Positions 32,410 through 32,587 of a stretch of DNA of 32,587 bases are shown here, in pieces (the first letter of the stretch is position 1; each line of letters starts with the position of its first letter). The stretch is from Bacteroidetes bacterium HGW-Bacteroidetes-3 (GTDB lineage: Bacteria > Bacteroidota > Bacteroidia > Flavobacteriales > Flavobacteriaceae). Both the position numbers and the translations under genes were made by a program. A model generated the notes under the pieces. The model was not told the origin of the DNA, ran no database searches, and worked only from the letters and a program-made list of their open reading frames with translations. The stretch lies in contig PHDE01000016.1 in the NCBI GenBank assembly GCA_002842505.1, forward strand, positions 1 to 32,587, read 5' to 3'.

Positions 32410-32587
32410 TTTAACTAGACTTTTGTCTTTCGACTTCTGGCTTCGGTCTTTTTACTTTTTACTTTTTACTTTTTACTTTTTACTTTTTACTTTTAACTTT
32501 TAACTTTTAACTTTTAACTTTTAACTTTTAACTTTTAACTTTTAACTTTTAACTTTTAACTTTTAACTTTTAACTTTTAACTTTTAA
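32410..32587. repeat. heptad array running off the window end
   Basis: After murI, units in a 7-base register change gradually: TAGACTT, TTGTCTT, TCGACTT, CTGGCTT, CGGTCTT, then five TTTACTT units, then at least 13 TTAACTT units (about 32491 to the end). In the reverse complement every unit begins AAG. The array is open at the edge, so its full length is unknown. No gene is seen in 32390-32587. Confidence 0.95.

Overview
The window looks like a chromosomal segment of a member of the Bacteroidota, most likely the Flavobacteriaceae. The evidence is an AT-rich sequence, a full alternative complex III (Act) locus coupled to cytochrome oxidase genes, a Bacteroidota-type gene string (pdxJ, CBS protein, nadK, DUF6089, uppS, bamA, two ompH, murI), DnaG of the flavobacterial type, absence of Shine-Dalgarno sequences, and repeated matches to the Bacteroidota -7 promoter element TAnnTTTG about 15-85 bases upstream of starts. 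I see no phage, transposase, CRISPR array, tRNA or rRNA gene. Almost all of the coding content is housekeeping.

Layout. 1-238 (-) is the N-terminal end of ruvB. 239-551 is gene-free and holds a degenerate 7-bp repeat array and a long hairpin. 552-12057 (-) is a respiratory block: actA-actB-actC-actD-actE-actF as one tight operon, a terminator, then coxB-coxA with a probable promoter of their own. Together these make a quinol:cytochrome c oxidoreductase and an aa3-type oxidase that should pass electrons from menaquinol to oxygen, probably as a supercomplex. ActA carries seven haem motifs because two cytochrome c domains are fused in front of the pentahaem domain. 12180-12554 (+) is a small secreted SPOR-domain protein. 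12558-12650 is a three-copy 31-bp palindromic tandem repeat between convergent genes. 12651-16757 (-) holds dnaG, clpX and clpP. 16951-19148 (+) holds a secreted protein of unknown function and a compact M1 aminopeptidase. 19149-19315 is a second heptad array plus a fourth copy of the palindrome. 19357-20691 (+) is a DEAD-box-type helicase. 20774-24263 (-) holds tig, a small membrane protein, an alpha/beta hydrolase and pdxJ. 24367-32389 (+) holds the CBS protein, nadK, the DUF6089 protein, uppS, bamA, two ompH/skp genes and murI, which together serve NADP supply, the undecaprenyl carrier, outer-membrane protein assembly and peptidoglycan precursors. 32390-32587 is a third heptad array that runs off the window.

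The least ordinary points are the intergenic repeat system (7-bp-period arrays at three loci with perfect or near-perfect palindromes close to or inside them), the primase in which all four zinc ligands of the CHC2 finger are replaced, the seven-haem ActA, and a large composite hairpin after clpX. None of these proves a new system. The repeats are the strongest candidate for something poorly described.
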